Below are positions 1-5,712 of a DNA stretch of 9,580 nucleotides, one piece after another. The notes below the pieces were generated by a model. That model did no database searches. It had not been told where the DNA came from and was given only the letters and a program-made list of their open reading frames with translations. The DNA is from Alphaproteobacteria bacterium UBA3439 (lineage in GTDB: Bacteria > Pseudomonadota > Alphaproteobacteria > Puniceispirillales > Puniceispirillaceae), in contig DFSK01000104.1 of the NCBI GenBank assembly GCA_002378605.1, forward strand, positions 2,502 to 12,081, in the 5' to 3' direction. Position numbers and translations under genes: made by a program. How positions within the stretch are numbered: the first letter of the stretch is position 1; each line of letters begins with the position of its first letter.

Positions 1-338
1 TCCTGAAGAATTGACCAGATTTTCTGGCAGGCTTCCTTGTGCCTATCTTCGGTCGTCCGGATAAAATCATCATTCGAGAAATTCAGCTTGACGGTAAGGT
101 CACGGAAATTCTGGCTAACCTGATCGGTGAATTTTTGCGGGGTGACGCCCGCCACTTCAGCCGCTTTTTCAACTTTTTGACCATGTTCGTCAGTACCGGT
201 CAGAAAGGTAACGTCATAGCCATCCAGCCGCTTGAAACGTGCCATCACATCACAAGACAGCGTCGTATAGGCATGACCGATATGCGGTTTGTCATTCACA
301 TAGTAAATCGGTGTGGTGATGTAATAAGTCTGGCTCAT
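1..338 (-). CDS. metG: Methionyl-tRNA synthetase, N-terminal part (cut by window edge)
   Basis: This is the start of the cytoplasmic class I enzyme that charges tRNA-Met with methionine using ATP. Only the first 112 residues are in the window; the gene runs off the left edge. The protein opens MSQTYYITTPIYYVNDKPHI, with the class I HIGH signature at residues 19-22, followed by the family stretch FLTGTDEHGQK at about residues 47-57. This is the Rossmann-fold catalytic core; the KMSKS loop and anticodon-binding domain lie outside. The ATG at 338 is preceded by a modest GGA ribosome binding site (347-349) eight bases upstream, inside a small palindrome. holB ends 68 bp upstream on the same strand, so the two are probably co-transcribed. 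The Asp-Glu-His and Gly-rich motifs are intact in the visible part. Identification is very secure. Confidence 0.97.
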   Translation of the reverse strand, partial: MSQTYYITTPIYYVNDKPHIGHAYTTLSCDVMARFKRLDGYDVTFLTGTDEHGQKVEKAAEVAGVTPQKFTDQVSQNFRDLTVKLNFSNDDFIRTTEDRHKEACQKIWSILQ

Positions 339-342
339 GAGT

Positions 343-356
343 TTTATCCGGATAAA
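343..356. repeat. 14-bp perfect palindrome in the metG leader
   Basis: TTTATCCGGATAAA is a perfect palindrome ending 4 bp before the metG ATG. It contains the GGA that best serves as the metG ribosome binding site. As RNA it could only form a weak A-U stem around a CCGG loop, so a DNA-binding protein site is as likely as an RNA structure. A chance palindrome is also possible. No function is claimed. Confidence 0.4.
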
Positions 357-406
357 GGCGCTATAAAGTTTAAATACCCAAGCAATGAGGTAGCCCAGCC
401 ACAACG

Positions 407-1486
407 TTAGGGCAAGGTTTTCTCATATAATTTGATCATTAGCCGGAGCAAAAACTGCGAAAAATCGAGATATAGACCTTCGGCGCGTGACGAGTCTTTT
501 AAGAGTGCATCGTGAAAACCGGCAAGCGTTGCAGCCGTATGCCGTTTACATAAAACGTCAATGGCTCCTGTTTCAAAATTGCAGGGCGTCAGGCTTGTAC
601 CGCCGCTTGCTGTCAATGCCGCAAGCCGCAATAACCGATCAAGGCAAAATACTGCCCCTTCGCGCGTTGGCCGGCCTGCAGCGGCACCCCTGCCCCATTT
701 TCCGGTAAGTGCTGCCATGGCGCCAACATCGAGCTTTGGTGCGGCTAAAAGCGAACAGGCAACCTGATAACAATCAGCCGCGCCACTCTCGGCGAGTGAA
801 ATTGCCCGCCCGGGCGCGCCGCCACAAAGCTGCGCCAATAGATCAATATGACCCGCATCTGCATCCGGCCATATTTTTGCCAGAACATCACGGCACATCG
901 CCGCATCTAATGCCGAAAGCCGAACAACACGGCAACGCGACCTGATGGTTGGCGGCAATTGCCCCGGACGCGACGATACCAGAAAGATCACTGCCTTTTC
1001 TGGCGGTTCTTCCAATAGCTTTAGCATGGCATTGGCACCATTCCGGTTGATTTCGTCCATCGAGTCAATCACCGCAACGCGCCAGCCACCTCGCGCCGGT
1101 TTATGCGCCATAAACGGAACCATATCGCGGATTTGATCAATTTTGATCTGGCCCGATTTGTTGTCATCAAGAACCGGCGCAATCGCCAGATAATCGGGAT
1201 GCGCACCACGAAACACCAGATTTGCTCCCGGATCATCAGGCGAAACCGCAAATTGCGGGACGGCATCACCAAAAAGGCTGGTCGCAGCGGCCTGTTCAGA
1301 CAAAAGCCATGCGGCAGCCAAACGCGCCATGCTTGCTTTGCCAATGCCGCGCGGGCCCGTTAACAGCCACGCATGATGCATGCGACCACTTGCCAAAGCA
1401 CCGGCTAGCGCATTGGTAAAATCACTGTGCCCAACAATCGCTGTTGGATCGGCAGCGTCATCAAATTTATCATTCGCATCATTCAT
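407..1486 (-). CDS. holB: DNA polymerase III delta' subunit (clamp loader)
   Basis: The delta' subunit is the stator of the clamp loader, which opens the beta clamp and places it on primed DNA. The protein has 359 residues, normal for alphaproteobacterial HolB. It opens with the VGH box typical of clamp-loader AAA+ proteins (about residues 18-20), then a P-loop-like GPRGIGKA at 44-51, in which the usual Ser/Thr after Lys is Ala. A Walker-B-like segment with VIDSMDEIN lies near 139-147, followed by ANAMLKLLEEPP (151-162), and the SRC motif is at 183-185. SRC carries the arginine that acts in trans on the neighbouring ATPase. No cysteine cluster lies between the P-loop and Walker B, so the zinc module of the E. 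coli subunit seems absent. The ATG at 1486 is the only sensible start, because an in-frame stop lies at 1508-1510. AGGGAA (1502-1507) is 15 bases upstream, too far for an ideal ribosome binding site. The gene follows tmk by 41 bp. Confidence 0.96.
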   Translation of the reverse strand: MNDANDKFDDAADPTAIVGHSDFTNALAGALASGRMHHAWLLTGPRGIGKASMARLAAAWLLSEQAAATSLFGDAVPQFAVSPDDPGANLVFRGAHPDYLAIAPVLDDNKSGQIKIDQIRDMVPFMAHKPARGGWRVAVIDSMDEINRNGANAMLKLLEEPPEKAVIFLVSSRPGQLPPTIRSRCRVVRLSALDAAMCRDVLAKIWPDADAGHIDLLAQLCGGAPGRAISLAESGAADCYQVACSLLAAPKLDVGAMAALTGKWGRGAAAGRPTREGAVFCLDRLLRLAALTASGGTSLTPCNFETGAIDVLCKRHTAATLAGFHDALLKDSSRAEGLYLDFSQFLLRLMIKLYEKTLP

Positions 1487-1527
1487 ACAGATTCGCGCCA
1501 GTTCCCTTTACGCCGTCATTCGCCATA

Positions 1528-2193
1528 TCAGCCTGCCGCAATCATGCCTTTTGCCGTAAGCAAGGCGCGAACCGCCGCGATAACATCCATTGTTACAGTA
1601 CCAGCCGGCCTTGCGGCATCAATCTTAGTAATGCGGTTGGGATATTTTTCGGCACGCTCGACAAAGCCCTGCCGCACCTTTTGGTGAAAGGCAGCACCTT
1701 TGGCCTCAAACCGGCTTTCGGCACTGCCACGCTGGGTTGTACGGGCAAGCCCTGCATTGCTATCCATATCAAGAAGCAAGGTTAAGTCAGGAACAAGATC
1801 TTGGCATGACAATTGGTCAAGCCCGTCAAGAAGCGCATTATCGACACCACCAACATAGCCTTGATAGACATGTGTTGAATCGGTAAAGCGGTCACAAATG
1901 ACAATATCCCCACGCGCAAGCGCTGGCTTGATCACATGAACTACATGCTCATGGCGCGATGCCGACATCATCATCGCTTCGGTAGCAGGCTGCCATTTGC
2001 TGGCAGCCCCATTCAACAGCAATGCGCGGATTGACTCGGCCTCTATTGTCCCACCCGGTTCGCGTGTCAAACATAGATTTACCGAATCTATATTGGATTC
2101 AATCCAGTCTTTGAGACGTTGTATTTGCGTTGTCTTGCCGCTTCCTTCGCCGCCTTCGAAGGTAATAAATAGGCCGCGCATTACCGCCGTCAC
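1528..2193 (-). CDS. tmk: Thymidylate kinase (dTMP kinase)
   Basis: This cytoplasmic enzyme phosphorylates dTMP to dTDP with ATP, a required step to dTTP. The 221-residue length fits the family. The P-loop GGEGSGKT is at residues 14-21, the dTMP-binding TREPGGT at 43-49, and the DRFTDST signature at 101-107. The arginine-rich lid RTTQRGSAESRFE follows at 151-163. An acidic residue in the P-loop plus arginines in the lid matches the bacterial (E. coli-like) layout. The start is uncertain. GTG at 2193 overlaps the dacA stop by 4 nt (GTGA), which suggests translational coupling. ATG at 2181 gives a 217-residue protein beginning MRGLFITFEGG, equally typical. Neither has a convincing ribosome binding site. 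The gene sits between dacA and holB, a common alphaproteobacterial order. The function is very secure. Confidence 0.97.
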   Translation of the reverse strand: MTAVMRGLFITFEGGEGSGKTTQIQRLKDWIESNIDSVNLCLTREPGGTIEAESIRALLLNGAASKWQPATEAMMMSASRHEHVVHVIKPALARGDIVICDRFTDSTHVYQGYVGGVDNALLDGLDQLSCQDLVPDLTLLLDMDSNAGLARTTQRGSAESRFEAKGAAFHQKVRQGFVERAEKYPNRITKIDAARPAGTVTMDVIAAVRALLTAKGMIAAG

Positions 2194-3362
2194 TTTGCAA
2201 TCGATGGCGTAACAGGCGCGCCAAAGACCAGATATTTCACCGCTGCACTAACCCGATCAAACATCCCCAAGACCGGAATATCCTTCCCTGCCCGCAAAAC
2301 CAATTTGCGACTATCGCCATTGATATCAACGGTTAAAGTTCCCAATTGATCACCGGCCAAAATGGGGGCTGGAACTGGATCAAGCCATTGAACCGATAAT
2401 TTCAAATCGCGGCGTTCTTGATAGGATAGAAGCAAGTGAAGCGGCGCGTCCAAAACCAGATCAACCTTCGTCGCATCGCCAAGCCATACATTGGCCTGAT
2501 CGATCGGCTGTCCTTTATCGAAAAACCGATAGGTTTTGAACTCACGGAACATTAAATCCATGAGGCGGCGCGATTCAGTCGAACGTTGCTTCATGCTGGT
2601 CATGCCATTCAAAACCATGATGACGCGTTGACCATCACGCTCGGCCGACCCTACCAACCCATAGCCCGATTCTTCAGTATGACCGGTTTTCAGACCGTCA
2701 GCGCCAGCCGTACCATAAACAAGCGGGTTACGGTTTGGCTGGCGAATTTTGTTATAGGTATATTCCTGCTTGGCAAAAATCGGATAAAGATTGGGGTATT
2801 TATCTGCGGGAAACCGCCGGATCAGCTCGGTTGTCATGATATTTAGATCAGCCGCCGTCGTGGTCAGATCAGGATCAGGCCAGCCGGTTGAATTTCGAAA
2901 ATTCGTATTCTTCATGCCAATTTTCTTGGCCCAGAAATTCATTTCATCGGCAAAGGCGTTTTCCGTGCCAGAAATCCCCTCAGCCAGAACAATAGCGGCA
3001 TCATTGCCCGACTGGACGATAATGCCATGCAGCAGTTCACGAACCGATACTGTTTTGCCAACTTCTAGAAATGTTCGTGACCCGCCTTTTTTCCAAGCTT
3101 TTTCCGAAATGGTGAATTTATCATCCATCCCAAGCTGGCCATCAGCAATGCGCTGAAACGCCACAAAAACGGTCATGATCTTTGCCATTGATGCCGGTTT
3201 CATTGGCGCGTCGGCATCCTTGCTGAACAGAATCTTACCAGTCGCAAAATCGGTGATATGCGCTTGTTTTGCTGGCGATGTAATTTCGGCGGCAAAGACA
3301 GGCATTGCCGCGCCAAACAGCGCCGCGATCAAAAATGATCTTGCCCAAAATTTTAGTATCAT
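2190..3362 (-). CDS. dacA: D-alanyl-D-alanine carboxypeptidase, DacA/PBP5-type (peptidase S11)
   Basis: This is a low-molecular-weight penicillin-binding protein that removes the terminal D-Ala from peptidoglycan pentapeptides in the periplasm, limiting cross-linking. From the ATG at 3362 it has 390 residues. An N-terminal signal peptide ends near PVFA-A (about residue 24). The three active-site motifs are intact: SMAK (58-61, nucleophile Ser58 and Lys61), SGN (118-120) and KTG (225-227). A PBP5-type C-terminal beta domain spans about 277-367, and the last roughly 20 residues could form an amphipathic membrane-associating helix, as in PBP5. The longer open frame starts at TTG 3386, but ATG 3362 has GAGG eight bases upstream and begins directly with the signal peptide, so I prefer it. 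The stop overlaps the possible tmk GTG start. Which DacA/C/F paralogue it corresponds to cannot be told from the sequence alone. Confidence 0.95.
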   Translation of the reverse strand: MILKFWARSFLIAALFGAAMPVFAAEITSPAKQAHITDFATGKILFSKDADAPMKPASMAKIMTVFVAFQRIADGQLGMDDKFTISEKAWKKGGSRTFLEVGKTVSVRELLHGIIVQSGNDAAIVLAEGISGTENAFADEMNFWAKKIGMKNTNFRNSTGWPDPDLTTTAADLNIMTTELIRRFPADKYPNLYPIFAKQEYTYNKIRQPNRNPLVYGTAGADGLKTGHTEESGYGLVGSAERDGQRVIMVLNGMTSMKQRSTESRRLMDLMFREFKTYRFFDKGQPIDQANVWLGDATKVDLVLDAPLHLLLSYQERRDLKLSVQWLDPVPAPILAGDQLGTLTVDINGDSRKLVLRAGKDIPVLGMFDRVSAAVKYLVFGAPVTPSIAK

Positions 3363-3370
3363 CGTCAAAT

Positions 3371-3374
3371 CCTC
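3371..3374 (-). promoter_or_regulatory. Ribosome binding site deciding the dacA start
   Basis: GAGG on the minus strand lies eight bases before the ATG at 3362. It supports that start over the TTG at 3386, which would place extra polar residues in front of the signal peptide. Confidence 0.75.
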
Positions 3375-3410
3375 ATTACCCGCCAAAGCGAGCCCTGTTC
3401 AAAGACCAGT

Positions 3411-3454
3411 CTGTAAAACGGTCAATCAAGCTATAGTATCACCCCGTAAAACGG
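3411..3454. repeat. Pair of 11-bp direct repeats upstream of dacA
   Basis: On the plus strand, CTGTAAAACGG (3411-3421) and CCGTAAAACGG (3444-3454) match at 10 of 11 positions. They are spaced 33 bp start to start, about three helical turns. The second copy is itself an interrupted palindrome (CCGT-AAA-ACGG). Between them on the minus strand lies TGATACTAT (complement of 3433-3441), which resembles an extended -10 element, but no good -35 is visible. They lie in the 109-bp gap between rlpA and dacA and could be operator half-sites. This is inference only. Confidence 0.35.
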
Positions 3455-3471
3455 CATAAAAATGTCTTTGC

Positions 3472-4443
3472 CTAATCAACGACAATCCGTGCGCCGGTAA
3501 AGCCGATATTGAACACTTTTTGCAGCATCGAATCTGCCATTGCCACCTCATCTACGGGCCCAAGGCGCACGCGATAAAGCCGTTTACCAAGACGGTTTAC
3601 CATAGACACCCCGCCTGAGCCAACAGATCCAACCTTTGAAAACACATCATTGGCACGCTCTTGAGACCCAAAAGCACCAATCTGAACCCAAATCTTGGTG
3701 GCAACGGGCGCGACTGAAATGACCTGGCCAACACGCGATTGTGACAGTAATTCCAGGGCCGATTGTGATGGTTGATTGACCGCAACCTTACTTTTGAGCT
3801 TGCTGGATTTGGCGGTCAGGCTCACTGCAGGTTTAATTGCCGGCGTCATTTCCGGCATGGCGCCCTGATCATTGGCTGTCAGACTTGGAAACTCGCCTCT
3901 TTTCGCGAGGTTTTCCAACCGCAAGCTTTGCTCTGCCAATATCTGAACGCGAACTTTGGCAATGCCCTGCTCTACAAAACCAAGTAACCGCGCCCCCTCA
4001 TGCGACAAATCAATGATACGGCCGGGCGCAAAAGGCCCACGATCATTTAACCTGACAACCAACGACCTGCCATTATCAAGATTGGTAACGCGAACCACCG
4101 AAGGCATTGGCAAGGTTTTATGAGCCGCTGTTGCAATATTTGGATCGAACACTTCACCATTCGCGGTAGGCCGACCCAATATAGCCGTTTCCTCGCCATA
4201 CCAAGACGCAAGACCAGTTTCATCATAGGTCAGATCACGTTTCGGGTAATACCAAACACCAAACTCTTGATACGGGTTGCCGATTTTGTAATGCGGTTTC
4301 GCAACCACTTTGCTTTGTTTGCCAGATTCGGTTTGGCGTTTATGTTTCTTGAACAGATCAACAGCCAATTCAGCCGAGGCGCAGCCTTGAAGCAACAGGC
4401 CCAAGACCAAAAACCCAAACACGTTTTTCCCGATAACACGCAT
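3472..4443 (-). CDS. rlpA: RlpA: outer-membrane lipoprotein, septal-ring lytic transglycosylase with SPOR domain
   Basis: RlpA proteins are lipoproteins with a double-psi beta-barrel; the Pseudomonas enzyme cleaves stem-peptide-free glycan strands at the septum. From the ATG at 4443 this one has 323 residues. The lipobox LLQG-C puts the lipidated Cys at position 21. The barrel domain spans about 78-168 and contains GLASWYG (77-83) and the conserved RLNDRGPF (131-138), whose Asp134 corresponds to the proposed catalytic Asp. A variable linker (about 175-245) leads to a C-terminal SPOR domain (about 249-322: WVQIGAFGS, then RLYRVRLGP), which in this family binds denuded peptidoglycan at division sites. 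The open frame extends to GTG 4464, but ATG 4443 has GGGA (4451-4454) seven bases upstream and gives a classical lipoprotein signal. It lies 29 bp after the lytic transglycosylase gene. Whether this protein has enzyme activity is inferred, since some RlpA homologues appear inactive. Confidence 0.94.
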   Translation of the reverse strand: MRVIGKNVFGFLVLGLLLQGCASAELAVDLFKKHKRQTESGKQSKVVAKPHYKIGNPYQEFGVWYYPKRDLTYDETGLASWYGEETAILGRPTANGEVFDPNIATAAHKTLPMPSVVRVTNLDNGRSLVVRLNDRGPFAPGRIIDLSHEGARLLGFVEQGIAKVRVQILAEQSLRLENLAKRGEFPSLTANDQGAMPEMTPAIKPAVSLTAKSSKLKSKVAVNQPSQSALELLSQSRVGQVISVAPVATKIWVQIGAFGSQERANDVFSKVGSVGSGGVSMVNRLGKRLYRVRLGPVDEVAMADSMLQKVFNIGFTGARIVVD

Positions 4444-4472
4444 TCTTTTATCCCATTGTTTCACGATCCGGC

Positions 4473-5456
4473 TTATCGCAGCTTGTCAGACAAATGGCCA
4501 ATCGCGAGCGCATAGTAGTTTGACCGGTTCCAATCGAGGATTGAGTCAAAATTGCTATAGACGAGAAAGGCAGGGCCATCACTGCCAGCAGGCATAACCA
4601 GCCGCGCCGTCAGATTTTTCACTGGCAAATCCTCACCATCGGCATTGCGAACGCCTGCCTTGGCCCAAACGGGCAGCTTGGCGCGGGTCTTGTCATCGGC
4701 AAGTGCCTTGGCATTTTTTCCGTTCATGGAAAAGCCTTTTGGCAATTTCACTTGCCGTCCCCAGGTAATATCATCGCGCCAGCCTGCTTTGGACAGGTAA
4801 TAGGCAGTTGAGGCAAACACATCAGGCTTGGTGCCCCATATATCGCGTTTGCCATCCCCATCCCAATCAACAGCATAGGATAAAAAGCTTGATGGCATGA
4901 ACTGGCTTTGCCCCATGGCGCCAGCCCAAGATCCCTTCATTTTGTCAGGGGCGATATGGCCTTCTTCCAGAATCCTGAGCGCATTCAGCAATTCTTTACG
5001 GAAATAGGCACTTCGACGGCCATCAAAGGCCAATGTTGCCAAAGCATGCGGCACATTAAACGATCCTAGATATTGGCCAAAATTGGTTTCAACACCCCAG
5101 AACGTAACGATATAGCGCTTTTGCACACCATATTTTTTTGAAACTTTGGTTAGAATTTCATCATGTTCGACAAGCATCTTGGCCGCGATCCGCGCCCGTG
5201 TTGGCGAAGCTATTTTGCCAAGATATTCGTCAAAGGTCATGGTGAATTCTGGTTGGCGACGATCCAGCTCAATCACGCGCTTGATTGGCGCCGCATTACC
5301 AAGCGCCGCATCCAGAACCCGATCCGAAATACCGCGTTCCTTTGCCTCTTGACGCAGTTCAATAAGCCATTGTGCAAAATTTTGATCAGCAGCGCTGGCA
5401 ACAGGCGCAACCAACAATGCCAAAGCGGCCAAAAATGCGCTTAATCCGAGTTTCAT
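4473..5456 (-). CDS. mltB: MltB-type lytic murein transglycosylase (SLT_2 family)
   Basis: This enzyme would cleave the MurNAc-GlcNAc bond of peptidoglycan non-hydrolytically, leaving 1,6-anhydro-MurNAc ends in the periplasm. From the ATG at 5456 it has 327 residues. A signal peptide ends at about residue 22 (VASA-AD), with no lipobox cysteine, so it is likely soluble, unlike E. coli MltB. The catalytic segment FWGVETNFGQY places the acid Glu at 123. The family motif GSWAGAMGQSQFMPSS is at 175-190. It is followed by DWDGDGKRDIW (197-207), an EF-hand-like calcium loop as in Slt35. The protein ends right after the conserved SNFDSILDWNRSNYYALAIG, so it lacks the C-terminal peptidoglycan-binding domain some alphaproteobacterial relatives carry. 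The open frame reaches TTG 5471, but ATG 5456 has GGAAGG seven bases upstream. It is the first gene after the 256-bp gap and probably leads the wall-gene unit. Confidence 0.95.
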   Translation of the reverse strand: MKLGLSAFLAALALLVAPVASAADQNFAQWLIELRQEAKERGISDRVLDAALGNAAPIKRVIELDRRQPEFTMTFDEYLGKIASPTRARIAAKMLVEHDEILTKVSKKYGVQKRYIVTFWGVETNFGQYLGSFNVPHALATLAFDGRRSAYFRKELLNALRILEEGHIAPDKMKGSWAGAMGQSQFMPSSFLSYAVDWDGDGKRDIWGTKPDVFASTAYYLSKAGWRDDITWGRQVKLPKGFSMNGKNAKALADDKTRAKLPVWAKAGVRNADGEDLPVKNLTARLVMPAGSDGPAFLVYSNFDSILDWNRSNYYALAIGHLSDKLR

Positions 5457-5463
5457 TTTCAAG

Positions 5464-5469
5464 CCTTCC
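5464..5469 (-). promoter_or_regulatory. Ribosome binding site deciding the mltB start
   Basis: GGAAGG on the minus strand lies seven bases before the ATG at 5456. It favours that start over TTG 5471, which would sit on the ribosome binding site itself. Confidence 0.7.
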
Positions 5470-5607
5470 AAGCGTTACCAAACAAACTGTCTAAACCGGC
5501 CAGGACGATATGACCTGCGACACGATGCGATATGGTAAAGCGGAAGCCCGCTTAGGGGCAACCGTGAATTTGTTCAATCGGTCGTTTCTTCACCAGAAAT
5601 AAAGACA

Positions 5608-5656
5608 GGCCAATCGGCAAGCCGAAAAAATCCCAAAAAACCACAATTGATTGGCC
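5608..5656. promoter_or_regulatory. Phased A6 tracts within an inverted repeat, upstream of mltB
   Basis: Two runs of six A on the plus strand (5625-5630 and 5635-5640) start exactly 10 bp apart. This is the phasing that makes DNA intrinsically curved, though two tracts give only a small bend. They are enclosed by an 8-bp perfect inverted repeat, GGCCAATC (5608-5615) and GATTGGCC (5649-5656), with a small CGGC-AA-GCCG hairpin (5615-5624) inside. The element lies about 150 to 200 bp before the mltB ATG, so it could be upstream promoter or regulator-binding DNA. An 8-bp inverted repeat in a gap of this size is not rare by chance. No convincing -35/-10 pair was found nearby. Confidence 0.3.
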
Positions 5657-5677
5657 ATTTACCGACATTTGGCGGTC

Positions 5678-5703
5678 AAGGGCAGATAGCGTCCCCTGCC
5701 CCT
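5678..5703 (-). terminator. Terminator-like hairpin after the RND pump gene
   Basis: On the minus strand AGGGGCAG and CTGCCCTT can pair as an 8-bp stem, with one G-U pair, around a 10-nt loop. It begins 10 bp after the RND stop codon. No T-run follows, so it is not a classical intrinsic terminator; it may instead protect the 3' end of the mRNA or aid Rho-dependent ending. Its position in the only long gap supports a transcript end here. Confidence 0.35.
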
Positions 5704-5712
5704 AAAACCGGT

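Noticed and set aside
39..410. Open frame of 123 codons on the plus strand
   Set aside because: It is antisense to metG, whose frame gives a clear HIGH-motif synthetase. The plus-strand protein resembles no family I recognise.
1444..1785. Plus-strand open frame of 113 codons across the tmk/holB junction
   Set aside because: It is antisense to two certain genes, has no ribosome binding site of note, and has no recognisable domain.
5538..5553. AAGCGG-AAGC-CCGCTT hairpin in the gap before mltB
   Set aside because: It is a 6-bp stem with a tetraloop but no T-run follows on either strand and no regulatory context is visible, so it was not called as a feature.
5615..5630. CGGC-AA-GCCG hairpin next to an A6 run, considered as an intrinsic terminator
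   Set aside because: On the minus strand the T-run comes before the stem, not after it, and on the plus strand the stem is followed by A, not T. Neither direction fits.
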